16,847 bases of DNA from CAWULT01 sp963923455 (GTDB taxonomy: Bacteria > Acidobacteriota > Vicinamibacteria > Vicinamibacterales > UBA2999): positions 1 to 16,847 of the forward strand of contig CAWULT010000103.1 in the NCBI GenBank assembly GCA_963923455.1, read 5' to 3'. Each line of letters opens with the position of its first letter. Position 1 is the first letter of the stretch. Position numbers and translations under genes: made by a program. Below the pieces are notes generated by a model. The model saw only the letters and a list, made by a program, of their open reading frames with translations, was not told the DNA's origin and made no database searches. This document shows, one piece after another, positions 6,621 to 12,579 of this stretch.

Positions 6621-7487
6621 TCAGCGCGGCTCGCCCGCCACGATCAGGACGACGGCCGCGAGGGCGCACGCGATCCCGGCCCGCTGGGCGGCCCCGAGGC
6701 GCTCCCCCAGCACCACCCGCGCCAGCACGACCGTGCTGGCCGGATAGAGCGACGTCAGCGTCACGACCACCGGCAGCGTCCCGTGCTGCGTGGCCAGCAC
6801 GTAGAGGATGTTGGCCCCCATGTCGAGCGCGCCTCCCGCCACCATCAGCAGCACGGCCCGCCGATCGGCCCTCGCCAGCGCCACCCCGCCAGCGGCGGTC
6901 GCGACCCCGAACAGCAGCACCGATGCGGCGCGGGCCGCCAGCAGGGGCCACATGCCCGCCGACGCGCTGGTGCGGGCGATGGTCAGATAGAAGACACCGA
7001 TCGCGACACCCGATGCGAACGCGAGCCCGAGCCCGGGCGGCCACCGCTCGCGCCGGCCTGGCTCGCCGGCGTCGCGCGCCGGCGGCGCCTGCCCGACCAG
7101 CACGATGGCCAACAGGGCGACGGCGATGCCAACCGACGACAGCAGCGACGGGCGCTGTCCGGTGGCCGCCCCGACCAGCACGGGGAGGGCCACGGCGCAG
7201 ACGGCCGTCGTCGGCGCCACCACACCCATCGTACCGACCGCCAGCGCGCGGTACAGCAGGGCGACGCCGATGCTGCCCGCCAGGCCCGCCGCCGCGCCCC
7301 AGCCGAGATCGGCAGTCGTGGGGCTCGCCGTGGGCAACGCCAGCACCGCCCCCGCAACGACGAGCAGGCCGACCAACTGCGACAGCGAGACGACGAGCAG
7401 CGCCGGCGCGCGACGCGTCGCCAGCCCGCCGAGGAAGTCGGCCGCGCCGTACACGGCCGCCGAACTCAGCGCCAGCAGGTATCCCAT
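6621..7487 (-). CDS. EamA-family (DMT superfamily) membrane transporter
   Basis: The product is 288 residues and almost wholly hydrophobic, with about ten membrane segments in two repeated halves (roughly 1-133 and 150-285) joined by a charged loop, ARDAGEPGRRERWP (137-150). Each half ends in the EamA pattern. The first has YRALAVGTMGVVAPTTA (79-95). The second has LYVLATQHGTLPVVVTLTSL (228-247), then LYPASTVVLARVVLGERL, with the conserved Glu near 262. Family members export or take up metabolites such as amino acids, nucleobases or sugars across the inner membrane; the substrate is not predictable here. The start has no strong ribosome site (GGGGCGA just upstream). It lies 79 bp downstream of the VOC gene on the same strand, which may only be co-orientation. 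Confidence 0.9.
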   Translation of the reverse strand: MGYLLALSSAAVYGAADFLGGLATRRAPALLVVSLSQLVGLLVVAGAVLALPTASPTTADLGWGAAAGLAGSIGVALLYRALAVGTMGVVAPTTAVCAVALPVLVGAATGQRPSLLSSVGIAVALLAIVLVGQAPPARDAGEPGRRERWPPGLGLAFASGVAIGVFYLTIARTSASAGMWPLLAARAASVLLFGVATAAGGVALARADRRAVLLMVAGGALDMGANILYVLATQHGTLPVVVTLTSLYPASTVVLARVVLGERLGAAQRAGIACALAAVVLIVAGEPR

Positions 7488-7566
7488 GTCGCCCCGGCGA
7501 ACGGGTGCCGCGCCCGCGAGCCGCGTACCGACCGTGTGCCGCCCAGGGCCGGGTGCGCGGGGGGCG

Positions 7567-7950
7567 CTACGCGCGGTCGCAGTTGAGCTCGATGATGTTG
7601 CCGTCGGGGTCGGTGATGTAGACCTGCGTCCACGGTGTCGAGTTCTGCGGCAGGTCGATCATGTCGACGCCGTGCGCCTTGAGGTGCGCCACGGTCTCGG
7701 CGTAGCTCCGCACGCGCAGCGCGACGTGGCCCTCGGCGATGTCGACCTTCGTCGTACCGCGCAGCGTGTGGGTCGGCGGATAGACGATCAGGTGCAGCTG
7801 CGTGTCACCCAGCTGGTACCAGGTGCCCGCGACGGCGAAGTGCGGCCGCGGCACGGGCTCCAGGCCCAGCACCTCGCGGTAGAACCGTTCGGCGCGCTCG
7901 AGATCGGTGACGTTGACGGCGACGTGATGAACGGTCTGGACGTGAATCAT
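7567..7950 (-). CDS. VOC-family protein (glyoxalase / fosfomycin-resistance / dioxygenase fold)
   Basis: The product is 127 residues with a single vicinal-oxygen-chelate domain of two beta-alpha-beta-beta-beta modules. The first begins TVHHVAVNVTDLERAERFYREVLG and the second AEGHVALRVRSYAETVAHLK. Likely metal ligands are His9, His75 and Glu121 (GNIIELN), with His53 possible. The DPDGNIIEL ending (114-122) is classic. The fold serves glyoxalases, extradiol dioxygenases, epimerases and thiol transferases; nothing here picks one. No clear ribosome site precedes the ATG, and a GC hairpin lies between it and the upstream gene. It is probably cytoplasmic, as no signal peptide is present. Confidence 0.88.
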   Translation of the reverse strand: MIHVQTVHHVAVNVTDLERAERFYREVLGLEPVPRPHFAVAGTWYQLGDTQLHLIVYPPTHTLRGTTKVDIAEGHVALRVRSYAETVAHLKAHGVDMIDLPQNSTPWTQVYITDPDGNIIELNCDRA

Positions 7951-7970
7951 GGAAGCTGGGATGGAGGACA

Positions 7971-7990
7971 GCCCGCCCGACGGGGCGGGC
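7971..7990 (-). terminator. GC-rich hairpin between the MBL-fold and VOC genes
   Basis: GCCCGCCC (7971-7978) pairs with GGGCGGGC (7983-7990) around a 4-nt loop. It begins 8 nt after the TAG stop of the metallo-hydrolase gene. No T-tract follows. It is likely a transcript end or a 3' stabilising hairpin. Confidence 0.45.
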
Positions 7991-7997
7991 CGACGAG

Positions 7998-8846
7998 CTA
8001 CTTCAGCTCGTTGAGCAGCCCGTCGAGCGACCGCTGGACGTGCAGATCGGCGAAGTGGAAGTCAGTGCGCAGCATCTTCTCGATGTCGGCCTTCGACTTC
8101 TTCGCCACGATCATGTCGTGCACCTTCGTCTTGAGCTGCACGGTGCTCTCGCGGAACTTGCGCATCTCGGCCTTCGTCGTGACGTTGCCATGACCGGGCA
8201 CCACGCGGTCGAAGTCGAGTTTCAGGGCCCCATCGAGGGTGGCGGTCCACTCCTTGGCGCTGCCGCCGCCCGAGTAGTCCACCAGCTGCGGCGTCGAATC
8301 GCCGAACGTGAACATGTCACCGGCGGCCAGCGTACGCTGCTGCGGAAACAGCACCACCGCATCGCCGTTGGTGTGCGCGCGCCCGAACTGGTAGAGCTCC
8401 ACGCGCTTGCCGCCCAGGTGGATCGTCGCGCGCCCGTCGAAGGTCATGTTCGGCTGGCCCGGCTGCTTCGCCACGACCATGTTCTCGCGGGCCTGCCGCG
8501 ACGACACCGCCTGGACGCCCAGCGCCTGCAGCTTCGCGTTGCCGCCGCTGTGGTCGCCGTGGTGGTGGGTGTTGATCACGTACTTGACCGGCTGGCCGGT
8601 GACCGTCTTCAGCTGCGCCAGGATGCCTGCGTGATCCACCTCGAACTTGTCGTCGACGAGGATGACGCCCTCGTTGGTGACGAGGGCGGTGGTGTTGCCC
8701 GGCACGAACTCGTTGTGGATGACGAAGAGGTCGTCCGTGATCTTGACGACGTCCAGCTTCGACGGGCCGTTGCCGAGCTGCGCGTGCACGTACGCACCGG
8801 CCAGCAGGACGCCGAGGAACGCGAGGAGGCGGAGACGATTGGTCAT
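7998..8846 (-). CDS. Secreted metallo-beta-lactamase-fold hydrolase
   Basis: The product is 282 residues. A signal peptide (MTNRLRLLAFLGVLLAGAYVHAQ) is followed by the MBL fold. The zinc motif HHHGDH (94-99) follows INT, His158 is in RAHTNGD (156-162), Asp177 is in LAAGDMF, and His219 is in VPGHGN. This is the complete two-metal set of the superfamily. The length and the NTHHHGDHSGGN pattern match the large environmental group of secreted MBL hydrolases rather than a proven beta-lactamase, and antibiotic resistance should not be inferred. The C-terminal part (225-282) is helical and carries KKSKADIEKMLRTDF. The ATG at 8846 is chosen because the signal peptide starts there; an in-frame upstream start at 8903 would add 19 residues before it. 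No Shine-Dalgarno is visible, and a -10-like TATACT sits very close upstream. Confidence 0.92.
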   Translation of the reverse strand: MTNRLRLLAFLGVLLAGAYVHAQLGNGPSKLDVVKITDDLFVIHNEFVPGNTTALVTNEGVILVDDKFEVDHAGILAQLKTVTGQPVKYVINTHHHGDHSGGNAKLQALGVQAVSSRQARENMVVAKQPGQPNMTFDGRATIHLGGKRVELYQFGRAHTNGDAVVLFPQQRTLAAGDMFTFGDSTPQLVDYSGGGSAKEWTATLDGALKLDFDRVVPGHGNVTTKAEMRKFRESTVQLKTKVHDMIVAKKSKADIEKMLRTDFHFADLHVQRSLDGLLNELK

Positions 8847-8854
8847 AGCGAGCA

Positions 8855-8860
8855 AGTATA
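8855..8860 (-). promoter_or_regulatory. Candidate -10 hexamer giving a near-leaderless MBL transcript
   Basis: The minus strand reads TATACT, ending 8 nt before the ATG at 8846. If used, transcription would start at or within a base or two of the start codon, which would fit the lack of a ribosome site. The -35 region is not convincing. Confidence 0.3.
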
Positions 8861-8948
8861 GGTCGGTCGCGGCCCCATCGAGAAGCCGGAGACGTACGCC
8901 CACGCGGCTGGCGCAGGCGAACTCGGCCAGCGCGGGACGACGCCACCG

Positions 8949-9659
8949 CTACGAGGGTTCGTCCCGCCGCTCGCCGTACCAGAGTTCCAGGCGCGCCCGG
9001 CTCCTGAGCACCCGTGGCCCGCGCATCACGGCGGCCGCCCCCATCCGCAGCAGTTCCGGCAGGCTGAACGTCCGGAACTTGCGGCCCGACGTCACGACCG
9101 CCGGGCCCACCAGCACGAAGCGGCCCTGGCGGCGCATGGCCCGGCTGAACGCCACCTCCTCGGCCGCGAACAGCGTCTCGTCGAAGCCGCCCACCGCAGC
9201 GAACGCCGCCGTGGTGGCGAACATGAAGCACCCGAAGGTCATCCCGGTGGCGCGGAAGAAGCCGAGCGTCAGTGCCACCGCGACACGGGCATAGCGCGGC
9301 AGACGACCGTCGAACCGGACGTCCCGGGCGCCGCCGCCCACGGCCCCGCCCGCGATGGCGCGGGCCGCGGCCCCCATCGTCGCGGCGGGGGCCACCGTGT
9401 CGGCGTCCACGAACATCAGCCACGTCCCCCGCGCCGCGCGGGCGCCGGCGTTCCGCACGGCCGCGATCTGCCGGCACCTCACGGGCACGACCCGGGCGCC
9501 GGCCGCGCGGGCGATCTCCGCGGTCGCGTCGGTCGAGGCGTCGTCGACGACGACGATCTCGTGGGACAGGCCGGCCGTGGTCGCGGCCTCGTGCAGTGCG
9601 CGCACGGTACCGCCGATCAGGCGGGCTTCGTCGTAGGCGGGGATGACGATGGAAAGCAT
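8949..9659 (-). CDS. Family 2 glycosyltransferase
   Basis: The product is 236 residues and soluble, with no signal peptide. The GT-A fold is clear: LSIVIPAYDEARLIGGTVRA (2-21), HEIVVVDDASTDATAEIA (33-50) with the nucleotide-binding Asp39/Asp40, AAVRNAGARAARGTWLMFVD (66-85) leading to the DAD-type motif (85-87), and GGFDETLFAAEEVAFSRAMR (157-176) with the catalytic acidic pair Glu167/Glu168. The C-terminal VVTSGRKFRTFSL (188-200) is the acceptor-side segment of small GT2 enzymes. It would transfer a sugar from a nucleotide donor; the acceptor is unknown, and no polysaccharide cluster surrounds it. Start choice is uncertain: ATG at 9659 begins the fold directly, while ATG at 9689 or GTG at 9695 would add 10 to 12 residues. 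None has a good ribosome site. Confidence 0.88.
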   Translation of the reverse strand: MLSIVIPAYDEARLIGGTVRALHEAATTAGLSHEIVVVDDASTDATAEIARAAGARVVPVRCRQIAAVRNAGARAARGTWLMFVDADTVAPAATMGAAARAIAGGAVGGGARDVRFDGRLPRYARVAVALTLGFFRATGMTFGCFMFATTAAFAAVGGFDETLFAAEEVAFSRAMRRQGRFVLVGPAVVTSGRKFRTFSLPELLRMGAAAVMRGPRVLRSRARLELWYGERRDEPS

Positions 9660-9756
9660 GGGGTCGCCGGCTCGGCCGGCTGCTCCCATTCTCACCGGAA
9701 CCGGCCCGTCACGCGGCTCCCGCCGTCAGCCGGCGCGATCGGGCAGCGCCGGCCGG

Positions 9757-10293
9757 TCAGGACGACGGGCGCCCGAACACCTGCACCCAGTACGGCCGTC
9801 CGGCGCCGTCGGTGGCGTACCCGGTCCCGATCTCCGTCAGGTTGCCGTTCAGGATGTTGGCGCGATGCCCCGACGACTGCATCCACGAGGCCAGCACCTC
9901 GGCGGCGCTGCGCTGTCCCATCGCGATGTTCTCGGCGTAGGCCTGCCACGCGTAGCCCGCGGCGCCGAGCCGGTCGCCCGGGCCCGGATACCGGGCACCC
10001 GGCAGCACGTGATCCAGGCGAGACAGGCTCGCCATCTGGTCGGCCTGAAGCTGCGCGGCCTGCATCAGGCGGCTGCTGGTCCGAAGGCCGGTCAGGCCAG
10101 CCCGCGAGCGCTCGGCATTGGTCAGGTCGACGACGCCCTCCGTCAGGGCGGCCGCGCCGCCGGCCGGAGCCGGAGCAGCCGCGGGAGCCGGCGCCAGTGG
10201 CGCCGCCGGGAGCGGCTCGGGTGACGTCGGGCTGGCACACGCCGCACCGAGCATCAGGCTCAGCGTCGGCACCAGGACTCCTCGGGCGATCAT
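9757..10293 (-). CDS. CAP-domain (SCP/PR-1, YkwD-like) putative lipoprotein
   Basis: The product is 178 residues. The signal MIARGVLVPTLSLMLGAAC ends in a lipobox-like site with Cys19; Gly at -3 is not ideal. A Pro/Ala-rich linker (20-50) would hold the domain away from the membrane. The CAP domain follows: LTNAERSRAGLTGLRTSSRL (57-76), DHVLPGARY with His95, AENIAMGQRSAAEVLASWMQ (120-139) with Glu121, SGHRANILNGNLTEIGTGYA (141-160) with His143, and YWVQVFG (168-174). The His/Glu/His cavity set of bacterial CAP proteins is complete. Bacterial members are extracellular or envelope proteins of unclear activity. The frame is open upstream to 10413, but those residues are not signal-like, so ATG at 10293 is preferred. 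No Shine-Dalgarno is seen. Confidence 0.9.
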   Translation of the reverse strand: MIARGVLVPTLSLMLGAACASPTSPEPLPAAPLAPAPAAAPAPAGGAAALTEGVVDLTNAERSRAGLTGLRTSSRLMQAAQLQADQMASLSRLDHVLPGARYPGPGDRLGAAGYAWQAYAENIAMGQRSAAEVLASWMQSSGHRANILNGNLTEIGTGYATDGAGRPYWVQVFGRPSS

Positions 10294-10505
10294 GGCGGTC
10301 GGCTGTGCAAACGGCGGACCGCCGCATCTGCCCTCGTTCCCGCGCGAATGGTCCCGACGCGGGCTCGATCCTGGTGTTCGCGATTGCACTTCCGTCATGG
10401 AATCCGTCACCACTCCCCGATCGGGGGTACTGGTGCTGCCTCCCCAATCAGGTGTAGTGTCCTGGCATTCCGGGACCGGACCCGGCCCTCATTTCTGGAG
10501 CCCGC
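10294..10505. promoter_or_regulatory. Divergent intergenic region between the CAP and cyclase genes
   Basis: This 212 bp gap must hold the start signals for both divergent transcripts. Toward the cyclase, GGAG (10497-10500) lies 5 nt before the ATG. TAGTGT (10455-10460) is a weak -10 candidate without a matching -35. Toward the CAP gene I see no convincing promoter. There is no RNA gene or strong hairpin. Confidence 0.4.
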
Positions 10506-11462
10506 ATGACCTCGCGCCGCACACGAGCCTGGATCCTCGCGGCCACCGCCACGACCATCGGCGTGCTGCTCGCCTGCTCGGAGTCCCTCGGCCAGCCCGA
10601 CAAGTGGTTTCCATCGCGCTGGGGCGCGGACGACCAGCGCGGCGCCGCCAACCGCATCACGCCGGAGAAGGTGCTCGAAGCCCGTAACCTGATCACCAAG
10701 GGCACGCTGTACCAGCTCGGGCACGTCTACGAGGCGGGCATGCCGATGTACGGCACACGCCACTTCAGCATCCGGATTCCGCAGGCGTTCCCGATGCCGG
10801 GCCGGAACCAGGCGGTCTACCACGACGAGATCATCAGCGGAGAGCTCGGGCAGATCGGCACGCAGTTCGACGGCCTCGGGCACCTGGGCATCGGCGACCT
10901 CTTCTACAACGGCAACAAGCGGTCGGAGTTCGCCAAGGCCGAGGGCCTCACGAAGCTCGGGGTCGAACACGTCGGCGCCATCGTGACGCGTGGCGTACTG
11001 CTCGACGTGGCCGCCTACAAGGGCGTCCCGATGCTGCCGGAACGTTACGAGATCACGCTCGACGACCTGAAGGGGACCCTGGCCAGGGAGCAGGTGTCCA
11101 TCCACGCCGGCGACGTGGTGCTGGTGCACACGGGCTGGAGCTCGCTCTGGAACGTGGACAACACCCGCTTCGGCGACAGCGAGCCGGGCATCGGACTGGC
11201 GGCCGCGCAGATGCTGGTCGATGCAGAGGTGGTCGTCGTCGGCGCGGACACGTGGGGTGTCGAGGTGATGCCCAATCCCGACGCCACCCTGTCGGCGCCG
11301 GTCCATCAGCTCTTCCTGGCCAGGAACGGCATCTATCTCCACGAAAATCTGGTCACCGCGGACCTGGCGAAGGACAAGGCCTACGAGTTCATGTACACGT
11401 ACGCCCCGCTGCGAATCAAAGGGGCCACCGGGTCGCCGGGCAACCCGATCGCCATCCGCTAG
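10506..11462 (+). CDS. Cyclase-family (PF04199-type) putative lipoprotein hydrolase
   Basis: The product is 318 residues. The N-terminus ends in GVLLACSES with Cys24 in a good lipobox, and Ser at +2 would favour the outer membrane. The cyclase / kynurenine-formamidase-type fold follows: WGADDQRGAANRITPEKVLE (39-58), GTLYQLGHVYEAGMPMYG (66-83), the metal region IGTQFDGLGHLG (117-128), VTRGVLLDVAAYKG (160-173), IHAGDVVLVHTGW (199-211), and GADTWGVEVMPNPD (246-259). Family members hydrolyse cyclic or N-formyl substrates with a divalent metal. The usual GTHxDxxxH pattern is GTQxDxxxH here, with Gln120 at the first His place, Asp122 and His126 kept. This variant defines a subgroup often seen in soil bacteria. 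The ATG has GGAG 5 nt upstream. The next gene follows 93 bp downstream on the same strand. Confidence 0.9.
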   Translation: MTSRRTRAWILAATATTIGVLLACSESLGQPDKWFPSRWGADDQRGAANRITPEKVLEARNLITKGTLYQLGHVYEAGMPMYGTRHFSIRIPQAFPMPGRNQAVYHDEIISGELGQIGTQFDGLGHLGIGDLFYNGNKRSEFAKAEGLTKLGVEHVGAIVTRGVLLDVAAYKGVPMLPERYEITLDDLKGTLAREQVSIHAGDVVLVHTGWSSLWNVDNTRFGDSEPGIGLAAAQMLVDAEVVVVGADTWGVEVMPNPDATLSAPVHQLFLARNGIYLHENLVTADLAKDKAYEFMYTYAPLRIKGATGSPGNPIAIR

Positions 11463-11541
11463 ATCGTCGAGCGGCGGTCCGGCAGGGCCATCATTCGTTC
11501 ATCGGATCATCAGGCGTGTTCGACCCGAACGGTGGAACGAC

Positions 11542-11546
11542 GGAGG
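11542..11546 (+). promoter_or_regulatory. Ribosome binding site fixing the start of the PWGDPDLQG-type gene
   Basis: GGAGG lies 9 nt before the ATG at 11556. It supports this start over the in-frame GTG at 11532, which would add eight residues rich in Arg ahead of the signal peptide. Confidence 0.6.
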
Positions 11547-11555
11547 ACTCATACG

Positions 11556-12557
11556 ATGCGTAACTGGCTGGGCGGAGGGCTCGCGTGCACGGTGGCGGCT
11601 GCGGCCCTGCTGTGGGCGGGGGCAGCTCCGGTCCACGGGCAGGCGGCCGCGCCCAAGGGCTACACGGCGCCCAGGACGCCGTGGGGCGACCCCGATCTGC
11701 AGGGCAACTTCACGGTCATCAGCGAGGCCGGCACTCCGATGGAGCGGCCGAAGGAGTTCGAGGGCAAGAACCTGAACGACATTCCGCCGGCCGAGCGCGC
11801 GCGCCTCAAGAAGGAGGCGGCCGAGCGCACGATCAGCCGCTTCCTGGGCCCGACCGAGGCCCCCGACAACTGGTGGCAGCCGGCCTACGGCAAGTTCGCG
11901 GCCAACGGCGCGCAGCTCTGGATGATCACCGACCCCGCCGACGGCAGGATTCCGCCGCTGACGCCCGAGGCTCAGGCCCGGCGGGCGGCGCGCGAGCAGG
12001 CGCGCCGCGCGAATACGCGCGGGGAGGCCGACTGGACCACCGACCGGAGCCTCTACGACCGCTGCCTCACGCGTGGCTATCCGGGTTCGGCGCTGCCGTC
12101 GATCTACGGCAACTCGTCGCAGATCGTCCAGGGCCCGGGCTACGTGGCGTTCGTCTACGAGATGATTCACGAGACCCGCGTGATTCCGCTCGACAACCGT
12201 CGCCAGCCCGGCAAGGCCATCGCCCTCGACATGGGCGCGCCGCGCGGGCACTGGGAGGGCGACACGCTGGTCGTCGAGACCACGAACTTCAAGGAGCGCA
12301 GCGTCTATCAGAACGCCACGCCCGAGCGGCTGACGCTCACCGAGCGCTACCGCCGCGTCTCGCCCACCCAGGTGTACTGGCAGGTGACCGTCGAGGATCC
12401 GACGACGTGGACACGGCCGTGGACGTTCGGGCTGCCGCTCACCATGGACGAATCCGAACCGCTGCAGCTCTACGAGTGCCACGAGGGCAACTACGGCCTC
12501 AAGAACATCCTCAGCGCGGCGCGCGCCGAGGAGCGCGCCGGAGCGGCCGCCCGGTAG
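11556..12557 (+). CDS. Secreted PWGDPDLQG-type protein of unknown function
   Basis: The product is 333 residues with a signal peptide (1 to about 28, ending APVHG). I recognise the pattern of an abundant uncharacterised family in Acidobacteriota and Sphingomonads. An N-terminal TPWGDPDLQGNFTV motif (41-54) comes first. The second half has VIPLDNRRQPGKA (209-221), RGHWEGDTLVVETTNFKE (230-247), LTLTERYRRVSPTQVYWQVT (259-278), VEDPTTWTRPWT (279-290) and YECHEGNYGLKNIL (306-319). The YECHEGN segment, with its Cys and His, is the most conserved-looking site. A charged helical insert (about 78-155, rich in Ala, Arg and Glu) separates the two halves. The fold in the second half looks beta-rich. No enzyme role is established. 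It follows the cyclase gene by 93 bp and may be co-transcribed; it is convergent with the transketolase-like gene. Confidence 0.88.
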   Translation: MRNWLGGGLACTVAAAALLWAGAAPVHGQAAAPKGYTAPRTPWGDPDLQGNFTVISEAGTPMERPKEFEGKNLNDIPPAERARLKKEAAERTISRFLGPTEAPDNWWQPAYGKFAANGAQLWMITDPADGRIPPLTPEAQARRAAREQARRANTRGEADWTTDRSLYDRCLTRGYPGSALPSIYGNSSQIVQGPGYVAFVYEMIHETRVIPLDNRRQPGKAIALDMGAPRGHWEGDTLVVETTNFKERSVYQNATPERLTLTERYRRVSPTQVYWQVTVEDPTTWTRPWTFGLPLTMDESEPLQLYECHEGNYGLKNILSAARAEERAGAAAR

Positions 12558-12579
12558 CCCCCGCCGGGGGCGGCGCTAC
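12554..12579. terminator. Bidirectional GC-rich hairpin between convergent genes
   Basis: GCCCCC (12557-12562) pairs with GGGGGC (12566-12571) around a 3-nt loop, and GTA/TAC can extend the stem past a bulge. The structure spans both stop codons (TAG at 12555-12557 on plus and at 12578-12576 on minus), so one hairpin could end both transcripts. It has no T-tract. Confidence 0.5.

Noticed and set aside
7567..7950. Reading the VOC protein as a fosfomycin or bleomycin resistance protein
   Set aside because: The ligand pattern is common to many VOC enzymes, and no resistance-specific motif or mobile context is present.
7998..8846. Reading the MBL-fold protein as a beta-lactamase resistance gene
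   Set aside because: The zinc motif is shared by the whole superfamily, and nothing specific to class B lactamases is visible. Only a general hydrolase call is supported.
10294..10413. Upstream in-frame extension of the CAP-domain gene
   Set aside because: The added 40 residues are polar and Arg/Gly-rich and would bury the lipoprotein signal.
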